Below the pieces are notes generated by a model, which did no database searches, was not told the origin of the DNA, and saw nothing but the letters and a program-made list of their open reading frames with translations. A stretch of 64,000 nucleotides of DNA from Macrothele yani (taxonomy: Eukaryota; Arthropoda; Arachnida; Araneae; Macrothelidae): assembly GCA_039090855.1 (NCBI GenBank), contig CM077005.1, forward strand, positions 79,790,607 through 79,854,606. Direction: 5' to 3'. How positions within the stretch are numbered: position 1 is the first letter of the stretch; every line of letters starts with the position of its first letter. Below, one piece after another: positions 10,969 through 22,420 of this stretch. The position numbers and the translations under genes were made by a program.

Positions 10969-11731
10969 TCACTTAGGAGTGCCAGGCATTTTCTTCTTTG
11001 GCATCTTGTAACCAAGTTCTATGGTTACTATGGCAGCTGTACTGTACATGAGCTGGTTTGCTTCCTTTAAAGTATGAGTTGGAATTTTGTCCACGACATC
11101 ATTTGCAGTTTTTAACAAATGTTTCACTTGTTTGCTTCGTATTTGGCGAATTACAGGAAGTCTTTGTCGTTCCTCACCTTGTATCACATGGTTTAATTTT
11201 TTTCTTTCAGAAGACTTTGCTGCTGTGTCAATTCATGGTTGTCATGTTGTTTCACAGACTGTTCTTCGGGTAAAATATTTTCTGCTACCTGATCTTCAGG
11301 CTTTACCAGCACAAAGTTTTCCACGACGTGATCCTTATTTTGTGTTGGTCCTACTTTTGCCAATTTCTCCATCTTTGCAATTCCAGTTCTGTAAATACCT
11401 TGTTCCTGATGATAAACCTTCTTTGATTCATTATTCTTTGTTCTGTTATTCCATTGTCTGGATGTTTTTCTTTCCAAATTTGCATCATTCTTTTTTGAAA
11501 ACCACGGGCTGATGGATTTGCCTGGTAAAAGCATTTCATGATTTCTCGATTTTCAGCAACTGTCCAAGTTTTCCGTTTCTTTTGTTCCAGTAGCATTGCA
11601 ACAGCCTGTCCTGGTTCCTCAACAGGATCTGCTGAGCCCTGAAACCCAGGAGCCATAGCACCTGACGCGGTCCTTGTTGACCCGGGCGACGACCGATCCG
11701 GCATGGAATTATTTTTCTTTCGTCTCATCAT
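10969..11731 (-). pseudogene. LINE N-terminal region (Myb-like DNA-binding segment)
   Basis: Starts MMRRKKNNSMPDRSS at 11731. It contains KRKTWTVAENREIMKCFYQA and KRMMQIWKEKHP, a Myb-like segment common at the N-terminus of this LINE group, then two shifted frames. The last (10969-11187) has the conserved LKTANDVVDKIPTHTLKEAN stretch. Probably binds target DNA (inference from R2). Confidence 0.7.
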
Positions 11732-11931
11732 GGTTGATGGTTGTTGGGTACTCTTATTCTGGCTCCTCAGTCAAGACCTGTCTGGCTTGGGTGGCCCTGC
11801 TGGTAGCAATGCTACCGCCAGCATAGTTCTCAACCTCATCGGAACACACAAGCCCCACCACCGCGATAAGTTGGCACCCTCGGTGGGGTTATTGTTATTA
11901 TTATTATTATTATTATTAATATTATTATTGG
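11732..11931 (-). other. LINE 5' UTR and adjoining (ATT)n
   Basis: GC-rich leader upstream of the LINE start, with a short inverted repeat (ctggcggtagc / gctaccagcag on minus). A short ATT repeat lies at 11892-11930. The LINE 5' boundary is placed near 11890 by composition only. Confidence 0.45.
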
Positions 11932-12065
11932 GGGTTTAACGACCACCGTGAGCAACTCAATGGACTATAAGTAGTCGCCTGTCCCTAACTTGTGGTCACT
12001 GACTCCAAGGAAGCGAAAGAGCCAGGGCCGTAACACAAACACACCGTCCATACCCATATCTCCCA
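11932..12065 (-). repeat. SINE family 1 (copy 5, head truncated)
   Basis: Body on minus: gtttaacgaccaccgtgagc, cagtcgcctgtccctaac and gagccagggccg are visible as read on plus. The tRNA-like head is absent. Confidence 0.75.
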
Positions 12066-15000
12066 AAGCATAGCAGGGTAAGTTACATACACTGTACTTT
12101 TGCGGTGTATGTGTAGACACCCCAAAAGTTGTTCTGGGCCCAAACCCATTCTCAGTAAAACTGTGACTGCCCTGTGAGTTTCTTACCAAGCCTTTTTTCT
12201 TGTGCTTGATTACTTTTAGGGCTTCCAATCAACCAGAATTTAGCCCAACAGTTTTCCCTTGAAAATATCATCAGCTAACCTAGCTAGCGAAATGTGTTTG
12301 TTAAAAAATCCAAAGGAATAAAAATATGGTTCAGTTTTTATTGCAAAAATAATATTTACGAAATTCAAGCTCATTCAGTTATCAATATAGAAAAGTTTTG
12401 AACGGAAACAAAAAAGCATGTCATTTCATGCGTTTTAAAATCAAAACTTTGCAAATAAAAGATACTCAGTATCTTGTTTCTAAACAAGTTTTGTTGTTCT
12501 TATAAAACGAAACACCTACACAAGAAAAATTTTTCTTATGTGCTATGCTATTTGAAACTAGGTCCGTTACATGAAAAAAATATATTAAGTGCTTTGGTTT
12601 CCTATAGAAGCTAAAATGTGTTGCAAAATTATTGGCGGCAAAGAAAAGGAGAGAGCATTCCGTGCCCATAAAAATTGACCCAACAGTTGTAATTGCTTTA
12701 AAAAAGCTTTCGATAAAAGTTGTTGGAAATCATCTACTTTTACAAATCTTAAATATCTTTCATAATGCCGTGCATAGAAATCATTCTTCAGAGCTTCAGA
12801 AACGACAAGTATTAAAGATATGATTTCCTACATTTTTAAGCTGGAATAGAAATATAGAAATCACCGACGTCAAACATGGGCTGCTTAAACCTCATAATTT
12901 CTATTTGATGACGCATAATTGGGAAACATTCTTCGCACTGTATATCTGTCGGAGATAACAGCAGTGAGTTTGGAGCATAAGGGAATTCCTGTCTCTTCCT
13001 TTATTCCGAAGCAGATGTTTAAAAACTAAAGCAAAGGTTTCTTTATTCATTATTACAGCTTCGTTTTAAAGCTTCATACATCTAACTGCTGACATCATTG
13101 ATAATGTGGTGGAGCATTTTCGGAACACAGATATGAAGATTCCCTCCGTAGTAGTAGAACTTTCAAGAAAATATTAAATATCATGACCTCGTATCTCGTG
13201 ACATTATAAGCGTTAAGTGCACCTTGTGACATAGAAGCTTCACGTTCAGTCCACTAATGCAAATGCAGAAGAAATGAAAAAAAAAGCCAAAAGCCGTCAA
13301 AAGTGATTGATTTAAAACAGAATGAAATTAAATTAATTCAACTAAATGCTTAAGAATTGCCCTTTTTTTAGGTGAATGTGCATTGCTTATTAATAATAAA
13401 TTATCAACGTTTATTCACAATTAAAAGCTTTATTAGCATCGACTATAGTTTCGCAGAGCTTCTGGCTCGGCTTCATCAGGACGAATGGAGCGTAAACATT
13501 CAAATCATTGTGACATGAGATTTCTGACGGTCACGGTTTTTGGTGAGTTGTTTCCACGCACTTGTTGCGGAAGCAATTTCTCTTATAGTGATGTGTTCTG
13601 AACGTATACGAGGTAGTTTAACTTCCGTGGTTCCTTCCTCGCGTTAGTGCCGCATGAAGCTCTATGTCTGAATGCCAGTTCAGGTAAATAAACGCTAACT
13701 CGTTAGGGAGATTGCCGTTGTGCCTTTTTAGTAGTCATAGCGAAAGACTAATAATCGAAGTAGCGAAATGTATGTGTTATATTGACCTCCAGAGTTTCTG
13801 TGTGCATCAAAAGGCAATACGTATTTTAATTATTTAGGAATTTTTGTGTTCTTTCCTCAAAGGTGGCAAAATGCAGCAGATATTTTGTTCCTCATGAGCG
13901 ACAAAATACAACAGATATTAGTGATGTAACATTTTTCTTTTTGTGTTGTTGAAACGACTTTGATCGTTCTATGATGTAGGTCACAGAACGACTTTACACT
14001 AAAAACCGAAAACCCAGTTTTCGTTGTTATGGCAAAGAAGCACAGCATTTACATAGAGAATTGCAACGGAAATTATATATGAGAATTGTCCCCGCTAGTC
14101 AAATTTTTATTTCTGTGTGAATTCATATGTAACAGCAAAAAACTTAAATTTACAGCAAATCAAAATGATTGTGGTAAAATTTAGTGATCCACTAGAACAG
14201 AAACGACATTTGGATTGAAAATACTAAGCAGTCCGTGCATCTTTTGCGTCACGTAACTAATTTTACATGTCTATAAACATGTAGAGATAAGCAAATAGCT
14301 CAACAGACATGTCAGTGCAACAAAACCCTCCTCGCTGCCTTCAGGACTTAGAACAATTTGACTCTCTATATCATGCACATTAAAAGCCCGAAAAGGGTCT
14401 GTACCATATACAATCAGCCGCATCAGAGTTTCAAAAAATAACTGGCAATAATAACATCTTGTACCATGCATATCCATAATAATGAAAAAAAATGCTGTTG
14501 AAGTGAGCACGCCCTATTAAAAGCACGAAAGGTTGCATATTTTAAAATGATGATGGATACTGATACCATATACGCATGGTTTTAGTGTTAATGCTGTTAA
14601 ATAAGTTGACAGCAACTGAAGATTTATTGAACGTTTCGCCGTGATCCTTAAACAAATCCATACAGTCAAATCAAGGTTCGTTTTGTATGGGCTGAACCAA
14701 GGAACTGGTCAGCTCAGACAGAATCGCCATGTTTTTAGGAAAATGAGCTCGAGACATAGAGTAGATAGTTTCTTATGTTTAGGTCTCATGACTCCTAAGA
14801 AAATCAACTATGGAAAAAACATATTCAGCTTGTTATCAAGTATTAGCCAGGTAACATCTAAACCTTATGAAGCGAAGGTCAGAGGTAAATGAAGCACCGA
14901 TCTAAGACATCGGTTATTCATACTTTTCCTTTCATATTCATTTTCACTAACCCTTACTGAGATCAAAATTTAAAAGGTTTCACATCACCATTTAAGGGCA

Positions 15001-15539
15001 ACTCATCACAGAAGACTAAATGCTTCTGGCAAAAAAACGGAAATAATTTAAGACTACCCTCTAATAAAAAAGGCTCACGCGTGGTGTGTTGATGTCACTG
15101 GTTATAAGTTGCAGTGGTGTTTATTGCTGGGAAGGCTGCATGGCACCGTTATGCTGGCACGTGTAGAAGAAGGTGGGCGCTCAAAGCCAAAGAATGTTGG
15201 CTGCAAATATAGTCAGATAAAATGGACTGAAACTTTTCACTACATCTGTGCGAAATCTTATTCAATTATGAACGCTGGCTAAAATTCTAAAATATATATC
15301 GAATGTAAGCAGAGAGATGGATAACGTCATATATAAGAAGAGTTTCCATAAGATTTATGAGATTTAAAAACGGGATTAACAGTTCTAATTATATGCAGTT
15401 TCTTTCTTTACAGGAATGTAACCTACGCATTAATATGAGTGGACTATTTACACAACTTTAAACGTTAAACAATATGTTTCATCACTTAAAATGAAGTCCA
15501 TTTGTTTCTCCTGCGTGATGAGATATATTTTTACTGGTT
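12066..15539. other. VMAT intron sequence, no feature recognised
   Basis: AT-rich, no long ORF with family resemblance, no tRNA or transposon ends seen. ORFs here (up to about 83 codons) look like chance. Confidence 0.4.
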
Positions 15540-15761
15540 TACAATATGTCGAAAAAAGTGTCCGAACACCTCCATCCGCAAGACAAATGGAGCATTCTAA
15601 TAGATCAGATCATTTAAAATTGCGGGTAAGCTCCTCAGACGTCGTATATCAAATTAATTCGCATTTCACACTCATTTCACAACATTTCACTCATTTCACG
15701 TCGTAAGCTCCTCAGACGTCGTATATCGTGACTTCCAACGATGTGTTATTATAGGGTGCTA

Positions 15762-16968
15762 CACTATCTACCAACATGTAATTGGACACCCCTGCAATCG
15801 ATGATATCGGCGGTCCTGATACACGTCACGGCCGCCGCCGTGAAATATCGTGTGGGAAACAACGCAATCAGTCGCATGCAAGATGCCACGCAGTTCGGAG
15901 CTCTCTGATTTCGAGAAAGGTGTAATCGTCGGGTATCACAGAAATGGCCGATCCATACGTGACATATCCAGCGAGTTGAAGTATCCAAAATCGACAGTGG
16001 CCTACGTGATTGGCAAGTGGAAGATGAGAGGTGACTGTCGGAATATGACCCGACCCGGCAGACCCACAAAACTGGGAGTTAGAGACCGACGGGTGCTGGC
16101 CAGAGAAATTCGGAAGCAGCGCACCAAATCGATAGGCCACATCCGCGAGGAGTTTCAATAGGCATCCGGAGTGTTCTTTTGATGAATACCATCAGTAAGG
16201 AAGCTCGGTTATCATGGACGTGCTGCCGCCCACAAGCCTTTGATCACCAAGTCCAATAGCGCTGCTCGGCTAACGTAGTGCAAAGAACGTCGGCAGTAGA
16301 CCGTTGAACAGTGAAAACAGGTTCTCTAGAGCGAGGAATCAAGGTTAACCCTCTACCGTTCGGATGGCAGGGTCTGGGCTTGGCGTCTGCCTAGAGAACG
16401 CCTCCTGCCGAAATGTATTGTGCCAACTGTGAAGTTCGGCGGCGGTGGAATTATGCTATGGGGGTGTTTCTCCTGGTATGGCACGGGACCCTTGGTCGCA
16501 ATTCCTGGTAGACTCGACGCCGAGACCTACTGCACCATTTTGGATGACCATGCGCTTCCTACGTTGTGGTAGTTTTACGGGGTGGACCCATGCTCCTTTC
16601 AGGATGACAATGCCACCTGTCATGTTGCGAGGTCCACCATGGCTTGGTATGGTGACAATGGGGTTAATCGAATGGACTGGCCTGCGCAGAGCTCGGACCT
16701 TAACCCTATCGAGCACCTCTGGGACGAATTGGAGCGTCGACTTAAGGGGTGCCCCCACCGTCCGAAATCGGTGAAGGAACTGACCTGTCTTCTCCAATCC
16801 GAGTGGAAGAAAATACCGCTAGCCGTCGTACAACGCCTGGTTGAGAGTATGCCCCGGAGGGTCGCAGCTGTAATCGCCGCTCATGGAGGCTCCACCAACT
16901 ATTGAAGGTGAATAAACTTCGTTTTCCTTTGCTATCACAGGTGTCCAATTACTTGTTGGTAGATAGTG
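15762..16968 (+). mobile_element. Tc1-like element 4 (nested in element 3)
   Basis: Ends cactatctaccaacatgtaa on the left and, reverse-complemented, cactatctaccaacaagtaa on the right, followed by ttggacacc. TA flanks at 15760-15761 and 16969-16970. 1.21 kb, inserted in the N-terminal part of element 3's transposase. Confidence 0.92.
15883..16905 (+). pseudogene. Tc1 transposase of element 4, decayed
   Basis: Start MPRSSELSDFEKGVIVG (15883), helix-turn-helix SIRDISSELKYPKSTVAYV. It is open to 16161, then multiple frameshifts and stops. The first catalytic site reads [11 protein letters not shown] between stops, so Asp is replaced by Glu. The second (CSFQDDNATCH) and third (SSDLNPIEHLWDELERR) are intact in the open 3' part, ending HGGSTNY at 16905. 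Confidence 0.85.
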
Positions 16969-16970
16969 TA

Positions 16971-17935
16971 TATCAGCAACCTGTCCGTGCGTGCGATTGC
17001 AGAAAAATTGCAACACCCACCGTTAACTGCTCAAGACGTTATTAGTAAATGGCAACGTGTGGGACTTACGACTGCCAAGAAACGTTCAGAAAGGCCAAAT
17101 AAATTGACGAGAAGGTTCAATAGATCTCTGAAACTTGTCTTCCATGGGTACCCTCATTCCTCTGCACAAATCATTACAAAAGAATATCAGGATTCAACAG
17201 GGGCGAGTGTGTGCGCTAAGACAGTTCGTAAGAAACTGCACAAGTTAAATTTCTATGGCCAAACTGCTGTGTACAAGTCGTTAATAACCCATACGAATGC
17301 GGGTAAGTGACGTGCTTGGTTCAAAGCACTTCGTCCATGCACACTAGACCAGTTGGAACGAGTATTACGGAGTGATGAATAACGCTACACCGTTTTTAAA
17401 TCCGATGGTCGTTGCTCGGTATGGCAGGTGAACAGTATCTGCCGTAACACATCCTCCTAACTGTTAAATTTGGTGTTGGCAGTATCATTCATGGTCTGGG
17501 GATGTTTTTCGTGGTATGGACTTGGACCATTGGTGGTTGTGGATGGAAACATGAACGTCACGAAGTACCGGGACATCCTAGACAACACAACACAGCTTAC
17601 ACTTTGCCAGTTTTACGGAGACGGACCATCCTTGTTTCAGCAGAACAACTCCCCATGTCATAAAGCACGTTCCATTTCTACATGGTTTAAAGATACGGGT
17701 GTACAGAATTTGGAGTGACCAGCTCAAATCCCTGACCTCAATCCTGTAGAGGCCCTTTTTGATGAACTTGAACCTCGGATTCGGGCGAGAATGATAGAAT
17801 GATACGTCCAACTTCTGTGTCTGGACGGACCACTGCTTTGCGGGAGGTCAGTTCAGACACAGAAGTTGGACGATATACAAAAATATACCTGCGACCACTT
17901 ACCAGAATCTAATTGAAAGTTTTCCAAGTTCCAAG
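16971..17935 (+). pseudogene. Tc1 transposase of element 3, 3' two thirds
   Basis: Resumes just after the nested element with NLSVRAIAEKLQHPPLTAQD and runs to THTNAGK then stop, then RSDE-stop-RYTVF (first catalytic site interrupted). Later [15 protein letters not shown] and [15 protein letters not shown], where the second catalytic Asp is Asn, then PVEALFDELEPRIRAR. Near 17805-17872 the frame contains a local inverted duplication. Confidence 0.82.
17805..17872. repeat. Perfect 19-bp inverted repeat inside a Tc1 coding region
   Basis: Arms 17805-17823 (cgtccaacttctgtgtctg) and 17854-17872, perfect complements, 30-bp spacer. The left arm and spacer fit the transposase frame (RPTSVS...TALRE). 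The right arm replaces the expected residues. Confidence 0.9.
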
Positions 17936-18248
17936 AAGAGTGCTCAATGACAAAGTAATTGTGGCCAAAGGTGAGCCAACTCCTTATTTATTTTACTATA
18001 AATGCAGTATTGTATAAAAAGCACTGGTGTCCAGAGACTTTTTTCCACATAGTGTATAGAAAAACGGTAATCATCCTGATGCGAACGTTGAAATGTAGAA
18101 AACCTTTTTATGGGCAGATGGTTAGGCGGTTGAAAAGTCAGTGTTACACAGACAGATACAGCGTGATCAACAAGGTCTGCATTAAAACAGTTTGCTTAGT
18201 TTTACAACAACTCTGGACAGAAACGTCAGCAGGAAAGAAGAGTAGAAT

Positions 18249-18281
18249 GCACGCACACACACACACACACACACACACAAA
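18249..18281. repeat. (CA)n microsatellite
   Basis: About 16 CA units within the VMAT intron. Confidence 0.95.
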
Positions 18282-19293
18282 CAAAAAGTGTCGTTTTGTT
18301 AGAGATCATTGCACTCCCAGCTAAATGTTCACGCGTTTAGTTTGTTGCTTAATAAAGAATATAGCAAGGCGGCGGGATCCAGTTCATTGATGAAAGTATA
18401 GACTTGTCTCTTTCTTTATGATCTATTTAAGCGGTAGCTTCATATCTTGTTATCGGTTTTATGCTGGCAAACCTAGTTTCTGGCTATCGGCGGTGGTCAG
18501 TAAACTCTGTTCAGATGTCGCTTTTGTTAGATCATCAGATCACATATAGAGGATTTTAGGAAGGGAGTGTCTGACACCAGGTCTTAAACAACCCTTAGAA
18601 ATAGGAAGGTAGGAGATTTGGGCTAGAGTGCCCGATAAGCAAGTGACACGGAAGCGAGGTAGAAGGGGGGGGGAGAGACGCCCTTATCTATTACCGGAGG
18701 GTCAGTACCCGGGGTCCGACGGATTAACGTACCAATCCGACTCACGGCGGATATTTAGTGGTCCGAGCGTTCGTACCGGCCTGGGATCCAAACTGAGGTT
18801 TCTCCGTAGCAGTCACTGCTTTTGTCATAGAAGCATGCCCTATATATTTTTTCGGCAGAGATAAAAGCCAACCTGCTTTGTAGTGAAGCATCTTTATAAT
18901 TTTAACAAGTGTCATATGCGCATATCTTTTTTTGTAACTTACTTTCATTTATATAAAGAAGCTCCCTGCATAACTTTTATTTTTAAATTGTGAGAATTAT
19001 AAATCTTTCCCCAAGCAGTCAATTTGAATGTACAGTCAAATCATCTTCCTTACAGTGTGCAGTCGAATGGAATGAAAAATTAGTTCTGTTGAAAATTTCA
19101 CGCATTTCAAATTAAAAATAATACAAAAAAATTAATTGTATATTTCTTGTATTCTTTAATACCATATTCTGACTAAACCAAAGCACCCAGTACACAAGTG
19201 AAGACTTTCTTAATAAAGAACTTCATTCTCTTTCGGTAAATCACAGTACACCAACATCGAGCAGAAAATTACAGTTTACACGCTTCCATTAAG
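18282..19293. other. VMAT intron sequence near exon 1, no gene
   Basis: Contains a GC-richer patch at 18640-18800, but no ORF or element with recognisable ends. Confidence 0.35.
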
Positions 19294-19364
19294 TCACAGA
19301 TATAGCAATACACAAAACCCCCTATCGAAAGGCCGTTTTGCAACAAGGAAAAAACAATACTCAC

Positions 19365-19482
19365 CTACTGTCGTGAGAAGCATGTTATCCAAAAGCAAAG
19401 CGATAGCAACGATGAGGAGGACCAGTCGTCTGGAATTTCTCATGCGAGCCAGGCATCCCTGACTTTGACTTTCACTTGCCAT
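19365..19482 (-). CDS. VMAT: Vesicular monoamine transporter, first coding exon
   Basis: Encodes residues 1-39: MASESQSQGC, a basic patch (RMRNSRR), then membrane helix 1 with the signature LLLDNMLLTTV. Asp32 is the conserved helix 1 acid that binds the amine group in VMATs (D33 in mammalian VMAT2; family knowledge). The donor GTGAGT (19359-19364) follows. The reading continues in exon 2 at 4611 to give TTVVPIIP. A methionine 22 codons upstream is in frame, but it lies before a likely acceptor (tctcttccatcgtacag, ending about 19493). I therefore take the ATG at 19482 and expect a non-coding 5' exon further right. The short cytosolic N-terminus is normal for the family. Confidence 0.93.
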
Positions 19483-20109
19483 GATTTCCTGGCTGTACGA
19501 TGGAAGAGAGAAAAAGAAACTGTAAATAACGAACAAAAATTGCAACACATTTTGCCATTACTTAAATAATATCTGGCCAACTTTGATCAAGAAAAATAGA
19601 ACTAAATAATATCACGAAGGATCGGTACGTTCTAGAGCAAACGACTGTGTAAAGGTTTGATTGCAAGTTTCATTAATATTGTCCTCAATATTTTTCGGTT
19701 TCAGATTCTGAAATGGATGAAGCAGTTTCATTGGTTTTATTGCACACTGAAGAAAAACATATGCCAAAATCAATGTAGTGCTACAAAAATAAATAAATAA
19801 AACTTGTTCTTTCCAACGGTGATGAACTCAAAAGCACCCTTATTCGTATCCATGCACAATTACAATACTTAGTTAGAAATCATACAAACAACAAATTCAC
19901 ACAAATATACAGTATACATGTATATGTGTTAAGTAACATAGTTCGTACAATTGCAGTTGCTTGGCAACGGTCTTGAGCTCAGGTTGAATGGCGTGTGTAT
20001 GTTTTGACGAGATAAGAACGATGTAAATAATGTGTGGAGCAAGCAGCATGAAGTGTGAGTAGATTTGTGCAGCCTCGTGTTGCACGTTGTTCTTCCAAGA
20101 TTGGTTACA
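19483..20109. other. VMAT 5' side: UTR remnant, then upstream intron or promoter DNA
   Basis: 19483-19492 is probably 5' UTR, if the acceptor ending at 19493 is used. Beyond that no promoter motif can be defended from sequence alone. Confidence 0.4.
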
Positions 20110-20173
20110 TACACTATATTGACATTAATTACCGGACACCTAGAAGAGAAACACAACGTTTATTGACAACATT

Positions 20174-21686
20174 TTAGTACAGTGTCGGTCCATCTTTGGC
20201 CTCAATACATGCACTGACCCTTCGAGACATGCTTTCGACAACGTTTTGAAACACAGCGATAGGTATGCGCTTCCACTCAGCACATAATGCTGCCGCTAAC
20301 TGTTGCTTAGTAGTAGGTATGACGTAGAAGTCTTTTCATACTTCTACGTTATTTTAAAAACATAACCATAAGATGAAATAGTTCCTAAATTAAACCTTAA
20401 CGGCCAGACGAAACATGTAAACAACAGAAGTCAAACTTACGGAAAAGATGCTTTATTCAGGATGTAGCACTTCCATAAGAAATCATAACATCACATAGCA
20501 TATTGCATTAAACGCTCCACACACCACACAGTTCCACAAAGCTCTACAACACAACGCTTTTCAAGCTACGCTCGCTTTAACAACGCTCGCCAAGCAACAG
20601 TTTAGTCGTCGTTTTTATCTCTCGTTCTTATTTTATATCAGGCATACGTCACGTTCATTCAACCTCAATTATGTTGCCAACAGTATTCGTTTGAGTGAAA
20701 AGATATCACCTTAAGAGTGAAGTATAACTGAGAATAAACTCAAGATTTACATAGGGAAAGAAACTAAAAAGGAAAGTTAATTTAGAATATACGTCACATA
20801 GGCCTTGGTTCCAAACTTCTTATGCGGCGCTCTAATTCATCCCATAGGTGCTCTATGGGATTAAGATCAGGGCTCTGTGCTGGCAGTCCACACACGATAC
20901 GGAATTGTCGTCAAATCACGCAGTAACAGTCCTTGCTTTATGGCTTGGTACATTATCCTGCTGGTACCAACAAGGCTCGGTTCCATAGTATTGCCACAGA
21001 GTTGGTAGGGTATAATTGTCCAGAATATTGAGGTGGACGTGCTGGTTAACAGGTTTGTCCACGATAACCAATGGGCCGGTACCCTACCACGAAAAACACC
21101 GCCACACGAGTACACTGCCAGCTCCAAACTTGACCGTAGGAACAGTACACTGTGGTAAATAGCATTTCCCAGGCTGCCGCCATACACACACACGGCCATC
21201 AAACTGACGGATCGTGTACCTTTATTCATAAGTCCATAGGACCCCTTTCCATTGATCTACAGTGCACGACTAATTTTCTTTACTCCATGCTAAACGACAA
21301 GTAGCATTCCGAGTGGAGAGGAAAGTCTTATGATCAGCCGCACGACCACGGTAACCCACGGAATGAAGTTCTCTGCGAATAGTACGTGTACATACTGAGG
21401 TTCCAGCAGTTTTACTCACTTGTACACTGAGGTCTTGTACAGTACTTCGTCGATTAGCTGTAACAACTCTCCGGAGGCTTCGACGTCCTCTATCACTGAT
21501 TTTCTTTGGTCTGCCGGTACGTTTTGCTACTTCAGGCACACCATGTGTCTTCCATTTATTCAGTATATCCAAAACAGTTGACTTGGGTATGTTTAAACGC
21601 CTCTCAGTTTCTCTTACGAACAACCCACTAATATAACACCCAACAATCTTTCCTTTCTCAGAGTCAGTTCTCTCCCGCTGCGACAT
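20174..21686 (-). pseudogene. Tc1 transposase of element 5, interrupted
   Basis: Start MSQRERTDSEKGKIVG (21686), helix-turn-helix with RRLNIPKSTVLDIL, open to 21270 (LAWSKEN, stop). Then, in shifted frames, VYGGSLGN, WYQQDNVPSHKAR (second Asp), DLNPIEHLWDELERRIR (Glu). After the insert come AEWKRIPIAVFQNVVESM and a stop at 20174. Confidence 0.83.
20320..20798. mobile_element. TA-flanked 479-bp insert, probable MITE
   Basis: Interrupts the transposase frame of element 5 between RRIRSLEPRP and TTKQQLAAAL. Bounded by TA (20318-20319, 20799-20800). Termini tgacgtagaag and atatacgtcaca are short inverted repeats (tgacgta/tacgtca). No coding capacity. The first 30 bp form their own hairpin (acgtagaagt, 8-bp loop, acttctacgt). 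Confidence 0.65.
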
Positions 21687-22420
21687 TTTCACTCAACTTC
21701 ACATGCGATATGATCGCGGTCAGCTGCAGGCTTATTTTTATACCCTTTGCAGCTGTACCGCGCATCTTAACAATGCAGCGGATCCTATCGTTTGCTTTTG
21801 AAGGGGTGTCCGGTGACTTTTGTCAATATAGTGTATGTGAAGAAGTTGTATTTGTTTTGAGATTCTTGGAGCCTCAAGATACAAAGGTTTCGTTTGTTGC
21901 ATTTGTTGAAGCATAGTGCTGCTAACTATTTAAGATACTGCTGTTGATTATCATTGACGATTCATTGAACTGAAGTACCTTGAAGACAATAAGGACAGTG
22001 GCATTCGTAAGTTAAAAACGACTCAATTCTGCTCATTGTATAATTAATGATTTTGCGCTAGTTATCAGGAGCACAACATTAAAAAGCTCCAGGGCTAATA
22101 AGAACCATCGACAGTACGACAGGTTATGTTTTAGTGAACAATTAATTTAAAAAGCATTACAAATGGACATCAACAGAAATTTGCAAGAGAACAAAACATG
22201 AGGAACACAGGTTCACTGGCGCAGATAACGATTAACGGTTTTACAATAGCATGACCAGAGTTTCTGAAGAATTTCCATAAATGCATGAATACTTTTCCAG
22301 AAGTTAGGAAAGTGTTAAAGTACTTATTATAGTATTTGACATTAATATTTGGAGAACTTGAATAAAAAATGAATGTGAATTTCATTATTTGCTTGCCGCT
22401 TCCCCTGTTATTATCTCAAG

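Larger units (their letters stand above)
6677..11890 (-). mobile_element. R2/R4-type non-LTR retrotransposon (restriction-like endonuclease), split by a Tc1
   Basis: Minus-strand order from 11890 down: 5' UTR, N-terminal Myb-like segment, RT, CCHC zinc knuckle, restriction-like endonuclease, 3' (AAT)n tail. This is the single-ORF layout of the R2/R4/Dong group (family knowledge). Tc1-like element 2 (7966-9504) sits inside. The LINE reading resumes on both sides: YLGILES... before it and a stretch corresponding to the usual AINTWAIPVIRY region after it. Many frameshifts make it long dead. Confidence 0.82.
15542..18054 (+). mobile_element. Tc1-like element 3 (host of a nested Tc1)
   Basis: Left end caatatgtcgaaaaaagtgt after TA 15540-15541. 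The right end, reverse-complemented, reads cactatgtggaaaaaagtct before TA 18055-18056. Removing the nested element at 15762-16968 leaves about 1.3 kb, the expected length. So these two distant ends belong together although 2.5 kb apart. Confidence 0.85.
4612..19364 (-). other. VMAT: VMAT intron 1 (14,753 bp)
   Basis: Bounded by donor GTGAGT (19359-19364) and the acceptor at 4612-4613. Joining the flanking exons restores one codon (G|TG, Val40) and keeps the frame. The intron is filled by repeats described separately: a tandem tRNA-like array, SINEs, an R2/R4-type LINE, and three Tc1 elements. Confidence 0.88.
20112..21833 (-). mobile_element. Tc1-like element 5 with an internal 479-bp insert
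   Basis: Ends cactatattgacattaatta (left) and, reverse-complemented, cactatattgacaaaagtca (right), followed by ccggacacc. TA flanks 20110-20111 and 21834-21835. The 1.72-kb length is explained by an insertion at 20320-20798. Confidence 0.88.

Noticed and set aside
14271..14510. 79-codon minus-strand ORF in the VMAT intron as a missed exon
   Set aside because: No suitable splice sites and no resemblance to VMAT; VMAT exon 1 joins directly to exon 2.
20867..21229. 120-codon minus-strand ORF
   Set aside because: Out of frame with the transposase; the true Tc1 frame with QQDNVP and PIEHLWDEL runs through the same bases.
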